A stretch of DNA of 49,176 bases from an uncultured Thiodictyon sp. GTDB lineage: Bacteria > Pseudomonadota > Gammaproteobacteria > Chromatiales > Chromatiaceae. The notes below the pieces were generated by a model, which did no database searches, had not been told where the DNA came from, and worked only from the letters and a program-made list of their open reading frames with translations. The stretch lies in contig NZ_CAJAXH010000256.1 in the NCBI RefSeq assembly GCF_903946935.1, forward strand, positions 1 to 49,176. Direction: 5' to 3'. Positions 1 through 7,512 of the stretch are shown here, one piece after another; within the stretch, counting starts at the first letter, position 1; each line of letters begins with the position of its first letter. A program made the position numbers and the translations under genes.

Positions 1-92
1 AGCCGGGAACGAATCGCTGTATGGCAGAGATATTGTGGCACCGCCGGGAAACCAGGCGGCAACAGAGAACACCAACGTCTGTCTAACCTGCG

Positions 93-446
93 ATGAGAAC
101 CCGGCTTACTCTCCGATCCGATTGCAAAGCGCGCCAGCGCCTACCGACGGACATCACCAGAACGCTGGCGCGTGAGACCGGCGCGCTGGTGTCGAACGCG
201 ATTCCGAACCACTGGCGGTGGCTGACCCGTCGGGTGTGGATGGTCGACGGCACAACGCTGTCGATGCCCGACACCCGGGCCAACCAGATCCCGTGGCCGC
301 AGCCCGCCACTCAGGCGCCGGGGCTGGGGTTTCCGCAATGTCGCATGGTCGGGTTGTTCAACTTGGGCAGTGGTGCCCTGTGCGACGCGGCGATCGGCCC
401 CCAACCTGGCCTTGAGCACAATTCCGGCCAACAGCGCTTGCGGTAA
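93..446 (+). pseudogene. IS4-family transposase, internal fragment
   Basis: About 117 residues resemble the central part of IS4-type DDE transposases. The visible block is a WMVDGTTLSMPDT segment, which carries the first catalytic Asp in this family, followed by a GLGFPQCRMVGLFNLGSGAL-like stretch. A full enzyme is several hundred residues, so both ends are missing. No transposase sequence continues after about position 437, where a dispersed palindromic repeat begins, and the stop codon TAA lies inside that repeat (TTGCGGTAACC). The ATG at 93 is probably not the native start because the similarity begins within a few codons of it. It is a dead remnant. The family call is firm, but the exact IS is not identifiable. 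Confidence 0.75.
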
Positions 447-476
447 CCTGTCGCGGCCGGGGCCGCTCCTACGGTC
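437..476. repeat. Dispersed repeat family B, single arm
   Basis: The arm runs from TTGCGGTAACC through a GC-rich core to CCGCTCCTACGG. Nearly the same sequence appears, inverted, at the right side of the palindrome at 3674-3737, and its core recurs at 33549-33571. Here it truncates the transposase fragment and provides that fragment's stop codon. Confidence 0.7.
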
Positions 477-518
477 TCTCGGGGAGATAATGGTCTCACC
501 CTCGCATCCAACTCCCCC

Positions 519-590
519 GTGGGAGCGGCTTCAGCCGCGACGAGGGCACGGCGGCTTGCGAGGTCGCGTCGCGGCTGAAGCCGCTCCCAC
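519..590. repeat. Dispersed palindromic repeat family A, full copy
   Basis: This is a 72-bp element with perfect 23-bp inverted arms (519-541 and 568-590). Each arm begins GTGGGAGCGGCTTCAGCCGC. A second 72-bp copy with the same arms but a different loop lies at 45256-45327. Equal length, conserved arms and a variable loop are typical of REP/BIME-like elements. A long RNA hairpin would form if it is transcribed. Confidence 0.9.
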
Positions 591-751
591 CGGGTTGCGG
601 CGCGACTGTCACGGCCAGCCTCGACCTCTGGGTGCGACCGGATCGCGGCTGGCCGAGCGGTTGCCGTCCCTCGCCTGGATTCCGGCGTCCCGGCCCGAAT
701 GACGGACCGCGGTGGCCACGATGGGTCCCCGAATCAGGCGGGACCAGCCCT

Positions 752-768
752 ACTGCCGATTTGGCAGT
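752..768. promoter_or_regulatory. Putative activator-binding palindrome, site 1
   Basis: ACTGCC-GATTT-GGCAGT is a perfect 6-bp inverted repeat with a 5-bp spacer. It is centred about 239 bp upstream of the predicted sigma-54 start site near 999. Two further copies follow at 837 and 869. Confidence 0.6.
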
Positions 769-836
769 TCACGCATCCGCTCACCCAGCGCCCTGACCTG
801 GCATTTTTGCAGGCCTGCGGCCGCTTGACGGCGCCC

Positions 837-853
837 ACTGCCATTGCGGCAGC
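837..853. promoter_or_regulatory. Putative activator-binding palindrome, site 2
   Basis: ACTGCC-ATTGC-GGCAGC has the same half-sites as sites 1 and 3 with one deviating end base. Its centre is 85 bp from site 1 and 32 bp from site 3, close to 8 and 3 turns of B-DNA. Confidence 0.5.
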
Positions 854-868
854 CGCCAATCCACGATG

Positions 869-885
869 ACTGCCGATATGGCAGT
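869..885. promoter_or_regulatory. Putative activator-binding palindrome, site 3
   Basis: ACTGCC-GATAT-GGCAGT is a perfect inverted repeat differing from site 1 only at the centre. It is centred about 122 bp upstream of the predicted start site, a usual distance for an enhancer site of a sigma-54 activator. Confidence 0.6.
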
Positions 886-971
886 CGCGCCACCATCCGG
901 CGGCCTTCCAGGCACCCGTCGAAAATCGCTTTTTACATTTTTATCATTATCTTAGATGCTTTTTCGCGAAC

Positions 972-988
972 CTGGCACGGACTTTGTA
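972..988 (+). promoter_or_regulatory. Predicted sigma-54 (-24/-12) promoter
   Basis: The sequence CTGGCACGGACTTTGTA matches the consensus TGGCACG-N4-TTGCW at all but one position (GT for GC at -12). The GG and GT dinucleotides are separated by exactly 10 bp, as required. Transcription would start near 999, about 36 bp before the ATG at 1035. It is oriented toward the secreted-protein operon. The upstream palindromes and a nearby sigma-54 activator gene support the call. Confidence 0.7.
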
Positions 989-1034
989 TCGCTTCGGCAA
1001 GTGCCTCCCAGACTGCCGCCTCAGGACCTCTACC

Positions 1035-1418
1035 ATGTACAATCGTCAAACCCTTCGTACCTCCCTGGTCTACTCGATCCTGACCGCGCTGGTGTTGGCC
1101 GCCGGCAGCTACAGCGCGACGGTGTCGGCCACCAACGCACCCGGCGCCCAATTCCGCTACGACAACAGCCACACCGCGACGGTCGACATCGCGCTGGCCG
1201 CGACCGATGGCGGCCCCGCCCTGCTGAGTTTCTACAGCGAGGGGGCCAACGGGCTGCGGCTGTTGGAGAATGCATTCACCGACGGGCGGGGCAGCTATGT
1301 GGGCGACCTGCGCCTGCCGGCCCATCTCAACCAGGTCGTGGTCGTCGTGCATACCGCCGAGCGGCAGGAGACCCTCACCTTGGCCGTCACCGACCAATCG
1401 ATCACCTACACTGAATAA
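1035..1418 (+). CDS. Small exported protein, first gene of LruC operon
   Basis: A 127-residue protein of unknown family. The N-terminus is a Sec-type signal peptide: a short basic start (MYNRQTLR), a hydrophobic stretch, and a likely cleavage near SATVSA. The mature part is about 100 residues without cysteines and ends in alternating hydrophobic segments (VVVVVHT, LTLAV, ITYTE), suggesting a small beta-sandwich. The ATG at 1035 is preferred over the TTG at 984 because 984 overlaps the -12 promoter box, 1035 begins the signal peptide and an AGGA lies 8 bases upstream. The next gene follows after 30 bp, so the two are probably co-transcribed from the sigma-54 promoter at 972-988. No function can be assigned. 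Confidence 0.75.
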   Translation: MYNRQTLRTSLVYSILTALVLAAGSYSATVSATNAPGAQFRYDNSHTATVDIALAATDGGPALLSFYSEGANGLRLLENAFTDGRGSYVGDLRLPAHLNQVVVVVHTAERQETLTLAVTDQSITYTE

Positions 1419-1448
1419 GTTGTCGCCGACCTTCAAGAGACCAAAGCC

Positions 1449-1898
1449 ATGTTGAACAAGCGCGTTATCAAACAGTTGAGCGGCGCCGCCCTGGCGCTCC
1501 TGATCAGCGCCGGCGCCTACGGTGCGCCGGCCGCCACCGCCCTGCTCGCCTTTCCAACCATCACGCTGACCGATAGCGGCGGCGCCCCGCTGGACCAGGC
1601 AATCCTCACCACGGGGCAGCAGTCCTACGACGTCATGGTGAACGGATTGGGCGTCGGCGGGGCCAAGGGACTCAAGGTGACGGTCACCGGCGAGGTCTAC
1701 GGGCTCGCCAACCTCACCGACCTGGAGGGCCCCTTTGTGACCGAGCTGGCCGACGCACCGCCGACGGTGGTCAGCAGCGATGACCTGTGGCTCTACAGCG
1801 AGCGCGGTGTCAGCATCCTCCTGCACAGCGGCAACCCGGGGGTGAAACTCGCCGCGGGCAGCGACACGGTGATGGTGCAGTTCGGGTCGGCACAGTGA
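1449..1898 (+). CDS. Small exported protein, second gene of LruC operon
   Basis: A 149-residue protein of unknown family. It starts with a signal peptide (basic MLNKRVIK, then LSGAALALLISAGAYG-like hydrophobic residues) with likely cleavage after an alanine near residue 26-30. The mature region lacks cysteines and is rich in Gly, Val and Thr with alternating beta-strand patterns (KGLKVTVTGEVYGL, DTVMVQFGS), suggesting an extracellular or periplasmic beta domain. It lies 30 bp after the first small exported gene and 56 bp before the LruC-domain gene. The gene order suggests the three products act together outside the cytoplasm. The function is unknown. Confidence 0.75.
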   Translation: MLNKRVIKQLSGAALALLISAGAYGAPAATALLAFPTITLTDSGGAPLDQAILTTGQQSYDVMVNGLGVGGAKGLKVTVTGEVYGLANLTDLEGPFVTELADAPPTVVSSDDLWLYSERGVSILLHSGNPGVKLAAGSDTVMVQFGSAQ

Positions 1899-1954
1899 AG
1901 CGACGGCCGACCGCGCAACGCCGATCTTCCAATAGCAATAACAGGGCATTATCC

Positions 1955-3616
1955 ATGAACTACCGTCATCCCCTTGCGTCTTCACTGGCTGCCCTGGCGC
2001 TCGGCGCCGTCGTTCAGCCCAGCCTGGCAGCCACTGCGTACACCTGGCAGTATCTCGACACCTACGATGGGCTGGGTCTTCCTACCAAGCTGGTGGATAT
2101 GAACAGCGAACTGCCGGCCACCCTCCTGGCCGACATTCGTAAACGGCTGCCGGAATACAAGAATATCAGCACCAACGACCCCAAGCTGATCACCGACGAT
2201 CTGGGGGCAAACATCTCGCTGCTCGAAGACGCGGAGATCACGGTGGCCTTCATCGACGAGGGGGCCGGCTACCGAAATGCGGTGGGTTATTTCACCTTCG
2301 ATCCGGCCAACAAGCCCAAGGCGTTCAGTGAACTGATCACCAAGATCATGTTTCCCAATTTCTCTTTACCACCGCAAGGCGAAATGAGGTACGGCGATGG
2401 CGTGTATCTGGGTAAATTCAAGGCCGGCAGCGCTGTTGGGTTCACCGTTGTGGCAGACGGTTGGAATGGTAAAGAGGTCAACCGCTATCAGAACCCGGCC
2501 TCCATCTTTACCACGCTGAAGGCCTTGAACCCGGAAAAGCCGACAGCCGCCAACCCGAACATCAACGCACATACCGTCCTGATGTCGAAGCCCGAGGATG
2601 GGCTGCTGGTGTTGGCGTTCGAGGATCAGAATCGTGCCGGCGGCGATCACGACTTCAACGACGTCGTGATCGCCATCAAGGTGACCCCCTTCTCCGCCGT
2701 CGACCGCAGCCTGGTACAGCCGTTGGTCAAGGCCGCGACCCCGGTGGTGTTGGATAGCGACGGCGATGGCATCCCGGACGCACTGGACGCCTTCCCGCAA
2801 GACCCGACGCGGGCGGCGCGGCGCTTTTATCCGAGTGCGACCGGCTTCGGCTCGCTGGCCTTTGAAGACCTGTGGCCGAAGAAGGGCGACTTCGACATGA
2901 ATGACCTGGTGGTCGCCTATCGCTCGACCGAGGTCCTGAATGCGCAAAACGAGATCGTCGACCTCAAGCTGACGTACGAGATCAGGGCGCGTGGCGCCGG
3001 CTCGGACAATGGGTTCGGCATCCATCTCCCGGGTGTAAGTCGCGACGCCATCGATGCGACGGCCACCACCCTGACCATCAACAATCAGGCCCCGGTGGCG
3101 CTACCGGTGGAGACCGGCCAGACCGAGGCGGTCTTCATCCTCTCGCCGAATGTCACACCACTCACCGCCACCGGCCAGCCCTTCCCCTGCTCGATGATGA
3201 ACAGCGTGGCCAAGTGCCCCCGCACACCGGCGGTGCCCATGGAGCTCAACATCCATTTCAAGCAGCCATTGACGACGGCGCAGCTCGGCAACGCCCCCTT
3301 CAACCCGTTCATCTATCGGACCACCAAGCGGGGCCTGGAGGTGCATCTGGTGGATCATCCGCCGACCGCCAAGGCCGACCCCAAGCTGTTCGGCACCCTG
3401 GACGATACCTCCAATCCGGCCCAGGGACGCACCTATCGCACGGCCGCCAACGAGCCCTGGGCGCTCGACGTACCCGAGACCTGGCGGTATCCGACCGAGT
3501 GGAACAACGTGGCCGGGGCCTATCCGAACTTCATCCCCTGGGCCGTCAGTGGCGGCACAACCGCCACTGACTGGTATGTCAGCAAGATGGTCCAACCACT
3601 GATCTTCCAGCCTTAG
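1955..3616 (+). CDS. LruC-domain exported protein
   Basis: A 553-residue exported protein. A signal peptide spans about residues 1-25 (MNYRHPLASSLAALALG, cleavage near SLAA). Around residues 215-240 is a DUF4114-like block (LAFEDQNRAGGDHDFNDVVI). A calcium-binding DSDGDGIPDALDAFPQD repeat of the thrombospondin type 3 kind follows near residue 267. The C-terminal half begins with FEDLWPKKGDFDMNDLVVAY, the hallmark of the LruC/DUF4842 domain. Proteins with this architecture are surface-associated or secreted in diverse bacteria, with no defined biochemical role. The in-frame ATG at 1955 is chosen because it starts the signal peptide; the longer frame back to 1787 overlaps the upstream gene. It is the last gene of the sigma-54-type operon and is followed by a strong palindrome at 3674. 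Confidence 0.88.
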   Translation: MNYRHPLASSLAALALGAVVQPSLAATAYTWQYLDTYDGLGLPTKLVDMNSELPATLLADIRKRLPEYKNISTNDPKLITDDLGANISLLEDAEITVAFIDEGAGYRNAVGYFTFDPANKPKAFSELITKIMFPNFSLPPQGEMRYGDGVYLGKFKAGSAVGFTVVADGWNGKEVNRYQNPASIFTTLKALNPEKPTAANPNINAHTVLMSKPEDGLLVLAFEDQNRAGGDHDFNDVVIAIKVTPFSAVDRSLVQPLVKAATPVVLDSDGDGIPDALDAFPQDPTRAARRFYPSATGFGSLAFEDLWPKKGDFDMNDLVVAYRSTEVLNAQNEIVDLKLTYEIRARGAGSDNGFGIHLPGVSRDAIDATATTLTINNQAPVALPVETGQTEAVFILSPNVTPLTATGQPFPCSMMNSVAKCPRTPAVPMELNIHFKQPLTTAQLGNAPFNPFIYRTTKRGLEVHLVDHPPTAKADPKLFGTLDDTSNPAQGRTYRTAANEPWALDVPETWRYPTEWNNVAGAYPNFIPWAVSGGTTATDWYVSKMVQPLIFQP

Positions 3617-3673
3617 GCATCGGGCTGCGCAACAGGCCTTGCTCATTATTCCAGCCACCGTTGGGTGGCATTG

Positions 3674-3725
3674 GTCGCGGCCTGGGGGCCGCTCCTACGC
3701 CGTAGGAGCGGCCCCCGGCCGCGAC
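3674..3725. terminator. Long GC-rich hairpin (repeat family B), likely bidirectional terminator
   Basis: The two arms read GTCGCGGCC-T-GGGGGCCGCT... and its inverse around a CGTAGGAGCGG centre, forming a near-perfect palindrome of about 25 bp per arm. It lies between two convergent genes, the LruC gene ending at 3616 and the activator gene ending at 3772. No strong U-tract follows, so termination is inferred from position and stem strength. It belongs to the dispersed family with copies at 437 and 33549. Confidence 0.55.
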
Positions 3726-3771
3726 GGGTTACCGCAAAGGCTGGTGGCCGGCCTGATGATCAAGGCCGGCG

Positions 3772-5139
3772 TTAGCGGCGGGACGCCGCGTCGACCTTGA
3801 GATCGGCCAACAGCCGATAGAGCGTGCGCTCACCAATCCCCAACACCCGCGCCACCGCGGCACGGGACCCCGGGTGCCGGGCCAGCAGCAGTTGCACATA
3901 GCGCTGCTCGATTTCCGCCAGGGTCGGCTCGTGGTCGAAGGTCAGCGTCACCCCGGTGGTCGCGGTGGCGGACGCGGACGCGGCGGCGCGCGGCAGGGTG
4001 AGGTGCTCCGGATCGATCTTCAGCTTGTTGCCGGACAGGATGATCGCGCGCTCGATCACGTTGCGCAGTTCGCGGACATTGCCCGGCCACGCGTAGTCCA
4101 GCAACGCCTGCATCGCCGCCTCGCTCAGCCGCTTGACGATCCGCTTGGAAAATCCCGGGTGGGCCAAAAAGTGTCTCACCAGCGGCGCGACGTCCGCGCG
4201 GCGTTCCCGCAGCGGGGCCACTGTCACCACAAATGAGTTGAGTCGATACAGCAGGTCCTGGCGGAATTCACCCCGCTGGGACATGCCGTCCAGGTCCCGA
4301 TTGGTGGCGGCGACGATGCGCACCTCCGCCGGCAGGTCCACCGCGCTGCCCAGCCGCCGAAAGCGCTTGGTCTCCAGTACACGCAACAGCTTGGCCTGGA
4401 TCGGGGCGGGGATCTCGCCGATCTCATCCAGAAAGAGGGTGCCGCCGCTGGCCTGCTCGATCAGACCGGGCTTGCGCTGTGCGGCACCGGTGAAGGCCCC
4501 GCGCTCGTGCCCGAACAATTCGGACTCGAAGAGCGTTTCGGGCAGCGAACAACAGTCCACCGCCACCAGCGGCCCCTCGGAGCGCGGACTGAGGCGATGA
4601 ATCTCCTGCGCCACCTTCTCCTTGCCGACCCCGCTTTCGCCCAGGATCAACACCGTCGCCTCGGTTGGGGCCACGGACTTCAGGTCGGCGAGCAATTGGC
4701 GCAGCGGCCCGCTCTCGCCCACCAGCAGGCTTGGCGCCTCCTGCCGCACGACGCTGGTATAGAACTCACCGCGCCGATACAGCAAGGCATTGTCGATGAT
4801 CCGCCGCACCGCCCCCGCCAGTTCATCCCGATCGATCGGTCGGACCAGAAACTCGGTTGCCCCCAGGCGCAGGGTCTGGAGTGCGGTCTCGATCGCGGTC
4901 TCGCTGCACAAGACCAGCAGCGGATAATCCTGAGTCCAGCGCTCGATCAGGGCGGCACCGACATCGGCGGGCCAGGGGGACTCCAACAGGATCAGGTCAG
5001 GGGGCGCGGCGGCCAACGCGCGCGCGGCCGTCCGGCCATCCGCGGCGGTGGCGACCGCATAACCGCGACCTTGCAGGTCGGCACAAAGCTCCCGATGGGA
5101 GTCTTCATCCCCACCCACCAGCAGGAGGCGGTCGGCCAT
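3772..5139 (-). CDS. Sigma-54-dependent response regulator with degenerate receiver
   Basis: A 455-residue NtrC-type enhancer-binding protein. Residues 1-118 form a receiver-like domain in which the phospho-acceptor Asp is replaced by Glu (LILLE53), the conserved Lys by Arg (R100), and one residue of the acidic pocket by Gly. It may therefore not be phosphorylated. Residues about 138-375 are the AAA+ domain: Walker A GESGVGKE (167-174), the sigma-54 contact loop GAFTGA (214-219) and Walker B GGTLFLDEIGE. The C-terminus carries a Fis-type helix-turn-helix (RAAVARVLGIGERTLYRLLA). It begins 12 bp after the phosphatase-like gene, so the two are probably co-transcribed. The nearest matching target is the sigma-54-type promoter with three palindromes at 752-988; this regulatory link is inference. 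Confidence 0.93.
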   Translation of the reverse strand: MADRLLLVGGDEDSHRELCADLQGRGYAVATAADGRTAARALAAAPPDLILLESPWPADVGAALIERWTQDYPLLVLCSETAIETALQTLRLGATEFLVRPIDRDELAGAVRRIIDNALLYRRGEFYTSVVRQEAPSLLVGESGPLRQLLADLKSVAPTEATVLILGESGVGKEKVAQEIHRLSPRSEGPLVAVDCCSLPETLFESELFGHERGAFTGAAQRKPGLIEQASGGTLFLDEIGEIPAPIQAKLLRVLETKRFRRLGSAVDLPAEVRIVAATNRDLDGMSQRGEFRQDLLYRLNSFVVTVAPLRERRADVAPLVRHFLAHPGFSKRIVKRLSEAAMQALLDYAWPGNVRELRNVIERAIILSGNKLKIDPEHLTLPRAAASASATATTGVTLTFDHEPTLAEIEQRYVQLLLARHPGSRAAVARVLGIGERTLYRLLADLKVDAASRR

Positions 5140-5151
5140 GCTGGGGTGAAG

Positions 5152-6306
5152 TTACGCGCCCGATTCGGCGCGCATGAGATGAAACATATCGGTAATCGAC
5201 TGCGGGTCGTTTGGCGGTTCGACATTGGAGAGCAGTGAGGCATTCGAGTCCGGATCATCCGGGTGATAACCGTGCATCCCGGTAATGGGCTTGAGTCCCA
5301 TGTGACTGGGGAGGATCAAGACCCCCGCGTCGACCAGAAAGATCAGCTCACCGAACTGATCGCCCACGAAATCGCAGCCCAATTGCTGGAGTTCCGGCTG
5401 GCGCAGGATGCGCCCCTGCGGCACCTGCTCCAGGAGCGCACCGATGCGCTCGCGGGCGGCCTGGTTGTGGAACCAAAACCGCCCCATGGTGGAGTCATAG
5501 GTGGCGGTGTAATCGCGGCCGAATGTGAGCCCGAGCCCCTCGATCTTGCTCATCAAGTCCAACTGGGTATGGATGGTGGCCATGCCATGGTCGGAGCAGA
5601 CGAACAGTCGTACCTGCGCATAATGCGCCTCGGCCACCCGCATGACCTCTTCGAGCTGGGTCTCGTACCAGGCAAGCTTTTGATCCACCTGCGGACTACC
5701 CTTGCCCACCTCGTGCAGGAGTGCGTCCATGGACGCCATATACAGGAGCGCAAAGGCGATCTTGCCCTGGCTCAGATCGGCCTTGAGCGACTCCAGATTG
5801 ATCGCTTCGGACTGGCGCCAGTCGGATACGTGGTAAGGAATCCCGGCGCGTTGCAGGTGATCGAAGATGTTCTCTCCCCCGTTCATACCGCCGGGTACGA
5901 ACAGGTCTTTTTTCTCGCAATAATCGAACTTGTCTACGTACTTAAACGGGATATTGTAGAGTTGGAAATAGCCCGTGTAGCGATACAGCCGTTTGATCAG
6001 TTTGCTGATCGCATTGCGCACCCGCCCGCGGTCCACCAGTGAGCGCGGCAGCCACCCCAGCAGGCGCAACGGTTTGAACGGGGAGGTCTTGGGCGAATAA
6101 TAGAAAAACGACCAGTGGCGATGTTCGCGCGGCATCAGTCCGGTGAGGATCGAGGGGATGCACGCGGATGAGAAGCCGAACACGGAACGCAACTTGCGCC
6201 GAAACGGCAAGCGCGCCTCCATGAAGCGTCGCCCCTTCAACACCTCCCAGCCAAGTGCGTCGATGAAGACGACGAGTGAAATCGTCGGGGCCTGGTCATT
6301 GTTCAT
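5152..6306 (-). CDS. Alkaline-phosphatase-superfamily phosphodiesterase-like protein
   Basis: About 384 residues related to the type I phosphodiesterase/nucleotide pyrophosphatase branch of the alkaline phosphatase fold. Visible signatures are an N-terminal metal-site Asp (VVFIDALGWE), a nucleophile-region block FGFSSACIPSILTGLMP, a metal-binding CSDHGMATI and a C-terminal GMHGYHPDD. These hydrolases cleave phosphate, sulfate or phosphodiester bonds; the substrate here is unknown. No signal peptide or membrane segment is apparent, so it is probably cytoplasmic. The start at 6306 (MNNDQAP) is preferred because a GAGGAG lies upstream of it; an in-frame ATG at 6327 would overlap that site. The downstream sigma-54 activator gene begins after 12 bp, suggesting an operon. 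Confidence 0.82.
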   Translation of the reverse strand: MNNDQAPTISLVVFIDALGWEVLKGRRFMEARLPFRRKLRSVFGFSSACIPSILTGLMPREHRHWSFFYYSPKTSPFKPLRLLGWLPRSLVDRGRVRNAISKLIKRLYRYTGYFQLYNIPFKYVDKFDYCEKKDLFVPGGMNGGENIFDHLQRAGIPYHVSDWRQSEAINLESLKADLSQGKIAFALLYMASMDALLHEVGKGSPQVDQKLAWYETQLEEVMRVAEAHYAQVRLFVCSDHGMATIHTQLDLMSKIEGLGLTFGRDYTATYDSTMGRFWFHNQAARERIGALLEQVPQGRILRQPELQQLGCDFVGDQFGELIFLVDAGVLILPSHMGLKPITGMHGYHPDDPDSNASLLSNVEPPNDPQSITDMFHLMRAESGA

Positions 6307-6595
6307 GAGAGTCAAGTCGCTCCTCATTTTGCTTCCCGGGGACCGCCGCGGGCCGCGTCCTGTCAGTCAAGACGCCGCGCCACACACTGCACCGTCGAGC
6401 GTCCGAACACCCTCTGCGTGCGCGTGTGGTTTACACCATCGGCGAGACTGAGTCAAGCCAGCAACCTTGCAGGGTGAAAACGGGAATGCACGGACCCGAC
6501 GGCCGCCAAGCCGACTGCGGCCCGGCGACTTGCCGCGACTACCACGCTGTAGTAGAGTCAACCGATAATTCTTAGGCTTTTACATTGGACTTATT

Positions 6596-7009
6596 TTGCG
6601 CAAGCACCGCGCCCGACATCGCTCTGCCACGGACGCACCACTGTTTATCGCCGGTGCGGCGTTCAACTTTTTGCTCCTGATCGTGCTGATGGCATTTTCC
6701 TATTTGCGCGAAGAACCCACCTTCTGGACCAATGCAGGAGACTGGCCGACCGGGTTGCGGGAGTTGGTGCAGGACACCTATTATCCTTTCATCGTCCTCG
6801 AGTTCCTGCTGCTCGCGGCCTTCTCCGGGGTCAGCATCCAGCGCTTGAGTACCCGCTCCCGGTCGGCCAGCCTGGCAGTGATCCTGCTGCCGCTGCTGTG
6901 GGGACTGTTCTTCCTGCTCATCGCCAATTCTGTCGCCAACAACCTGGAGAACCTGCTCACTGGGCGACCGCTGCACTGGCATCGCGATGCCAACTGGTCA
7001 CAACTCTAA
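6596..7009 (+). CDS. Three-helix membrane protein, unknown function
   Basis: A 137-residue hydrophobic protein with three clear membrane segments: APLFIAGAAFNFLLLIVLMAF, YPFIVLEFLLLAAF and ASLAVILLPLLWGLFFLLIA. The basic N-terminus (MRKHRARHR) suggests it stays inside. The start is uncertain because the reading frame opens with TTG at 6596 and no good Shine-Dalgarno sequence is visible. A second small membrane protein follows after 40 bp in the same direction, suggesting a two-gene operon. No family is recognised. Confidence 0.65.
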   Translation: MRKHRARHRSATDAPLFIAGAAFNFLLLIVLMAFSYLREEPTFWTNAGDWPTGLRELVQDTYYPFIVLEFLLLAAFSGVSIQRLSTRSRSASLAVILLPLLWGLFFLLIANSVANNLENLLTGRPLHWHRDANWSQL

Positions 7010-7049
7010 CGCGGCCGCCAGAATGACTGAACCCGCAAGCGAGGCGGAT

Positions 7050-7469
7050 ATGACTAAGAATGCGCCAAAGCCGGCAGACGACGCGCCAACGCACTATCGC
7101 GAAAGGACCCCGGAGTATTATCTGGAAAGGCTGGACCCGGCGCTGCGATCGAGCTTTACCGCACCGCAACTGGAGGCGGTCAAGCAATTGCTGGGAGAGT
7201 CGATCCCGAAACCCGCCGCCAAATTGGTCGATCTGCGATTTTGGGTGGGCCTGCTGGCCTACCGATTCTATGTGGTCCTGTTTATCGGCAAAGATTATCG
7301 GCGTAGGGAGCGCGACGAGGTTGCCGAGCCGCTGGCACGCAAAGGCAACGCGATGATCGCCCTGCTGCTGCTGATTGGGCTGAATTTTCTGGTCAGTGTG
7401 TTGGTTCTTCTGATCGCCTTTGCAATTAAATATGCGGTCGGCTACAGCCTCTTGCCCCATCCCCGCTGA
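7050..7469 (+). CDS. Small two-helix membrane protein, unknown function
   Basis: About 139 residues. The N-terminal half is charged and soluble (RERTPEYYLERLDPALRSSF), with a weakly hydrophobic region LRFWVGLLAYRFYVVLFI and a strong segment AMIALLLLIGLNFLVSVLVLLIAFAIKY near the C-terminus. The ATG at 7050 follows a GAGG at good spacing; an in-frame ATG at 7023 has no ribosome site but cannot be excluded. It follows the three-helix protein gene and may act with it. The family is not recognised. Confidence 0.65.
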   Translation: MTKNAPKPADDAPTHYRERTPEYYLERLDPALRSSFTAPQLEAVKQLLGESIPKPAAKLVDLRFWVGLLAYRFYVVLFIGKDYRRRERDEVAEPLARKGNAMIALLLLIGLNFLVSVLVLLIAFAIKYAVGYSLLPHPR

Positions 7470-7512
7470 GGCAATCAACCGGCCTGGTCACTCAACCGAA
7501 ACCCGGGCATTG

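Larger units (their letters stand above)
591..1034. other. Long regulatory intergenic region, no gene
   Basis: No convincing coding sequence is present. The first part, to about 700, contains a short segment of the 'CCTGGATTCCGGCGTCCCG' type often seen in intergenic repeats. The remainder holds three ACTGCC-N5-GGCAG(T/C) palindromes and a -24/-12 promoter, listed separately. The AT-rich stretch at about 923-962 lies between the last palindrome and the promoter, where DNA bending (for example by IHF) would be expected. No exact IHF site was established. Confidence 0.6.

Noticed and set aside
519-590. CRISPR array
   Set aside because: Palindromic copies are single and dispersed, not regularly spaced direct repeats with unique spacers; no cas gene is present.
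797-813. CCTGGCATTTTTGCAGG as a second sigma-54 promoter
   Set aside because: The GG and GC dinucleotides are only 7 bp apart instead of 10.
933-1985. Long open frame on the minus strand opposite the first two secreted-protein genes
   Set aside because: It mirrors the GC-rich plus-strand genes and has no signal, family match or ribosome site; the plus-strand genes have signal peptides.
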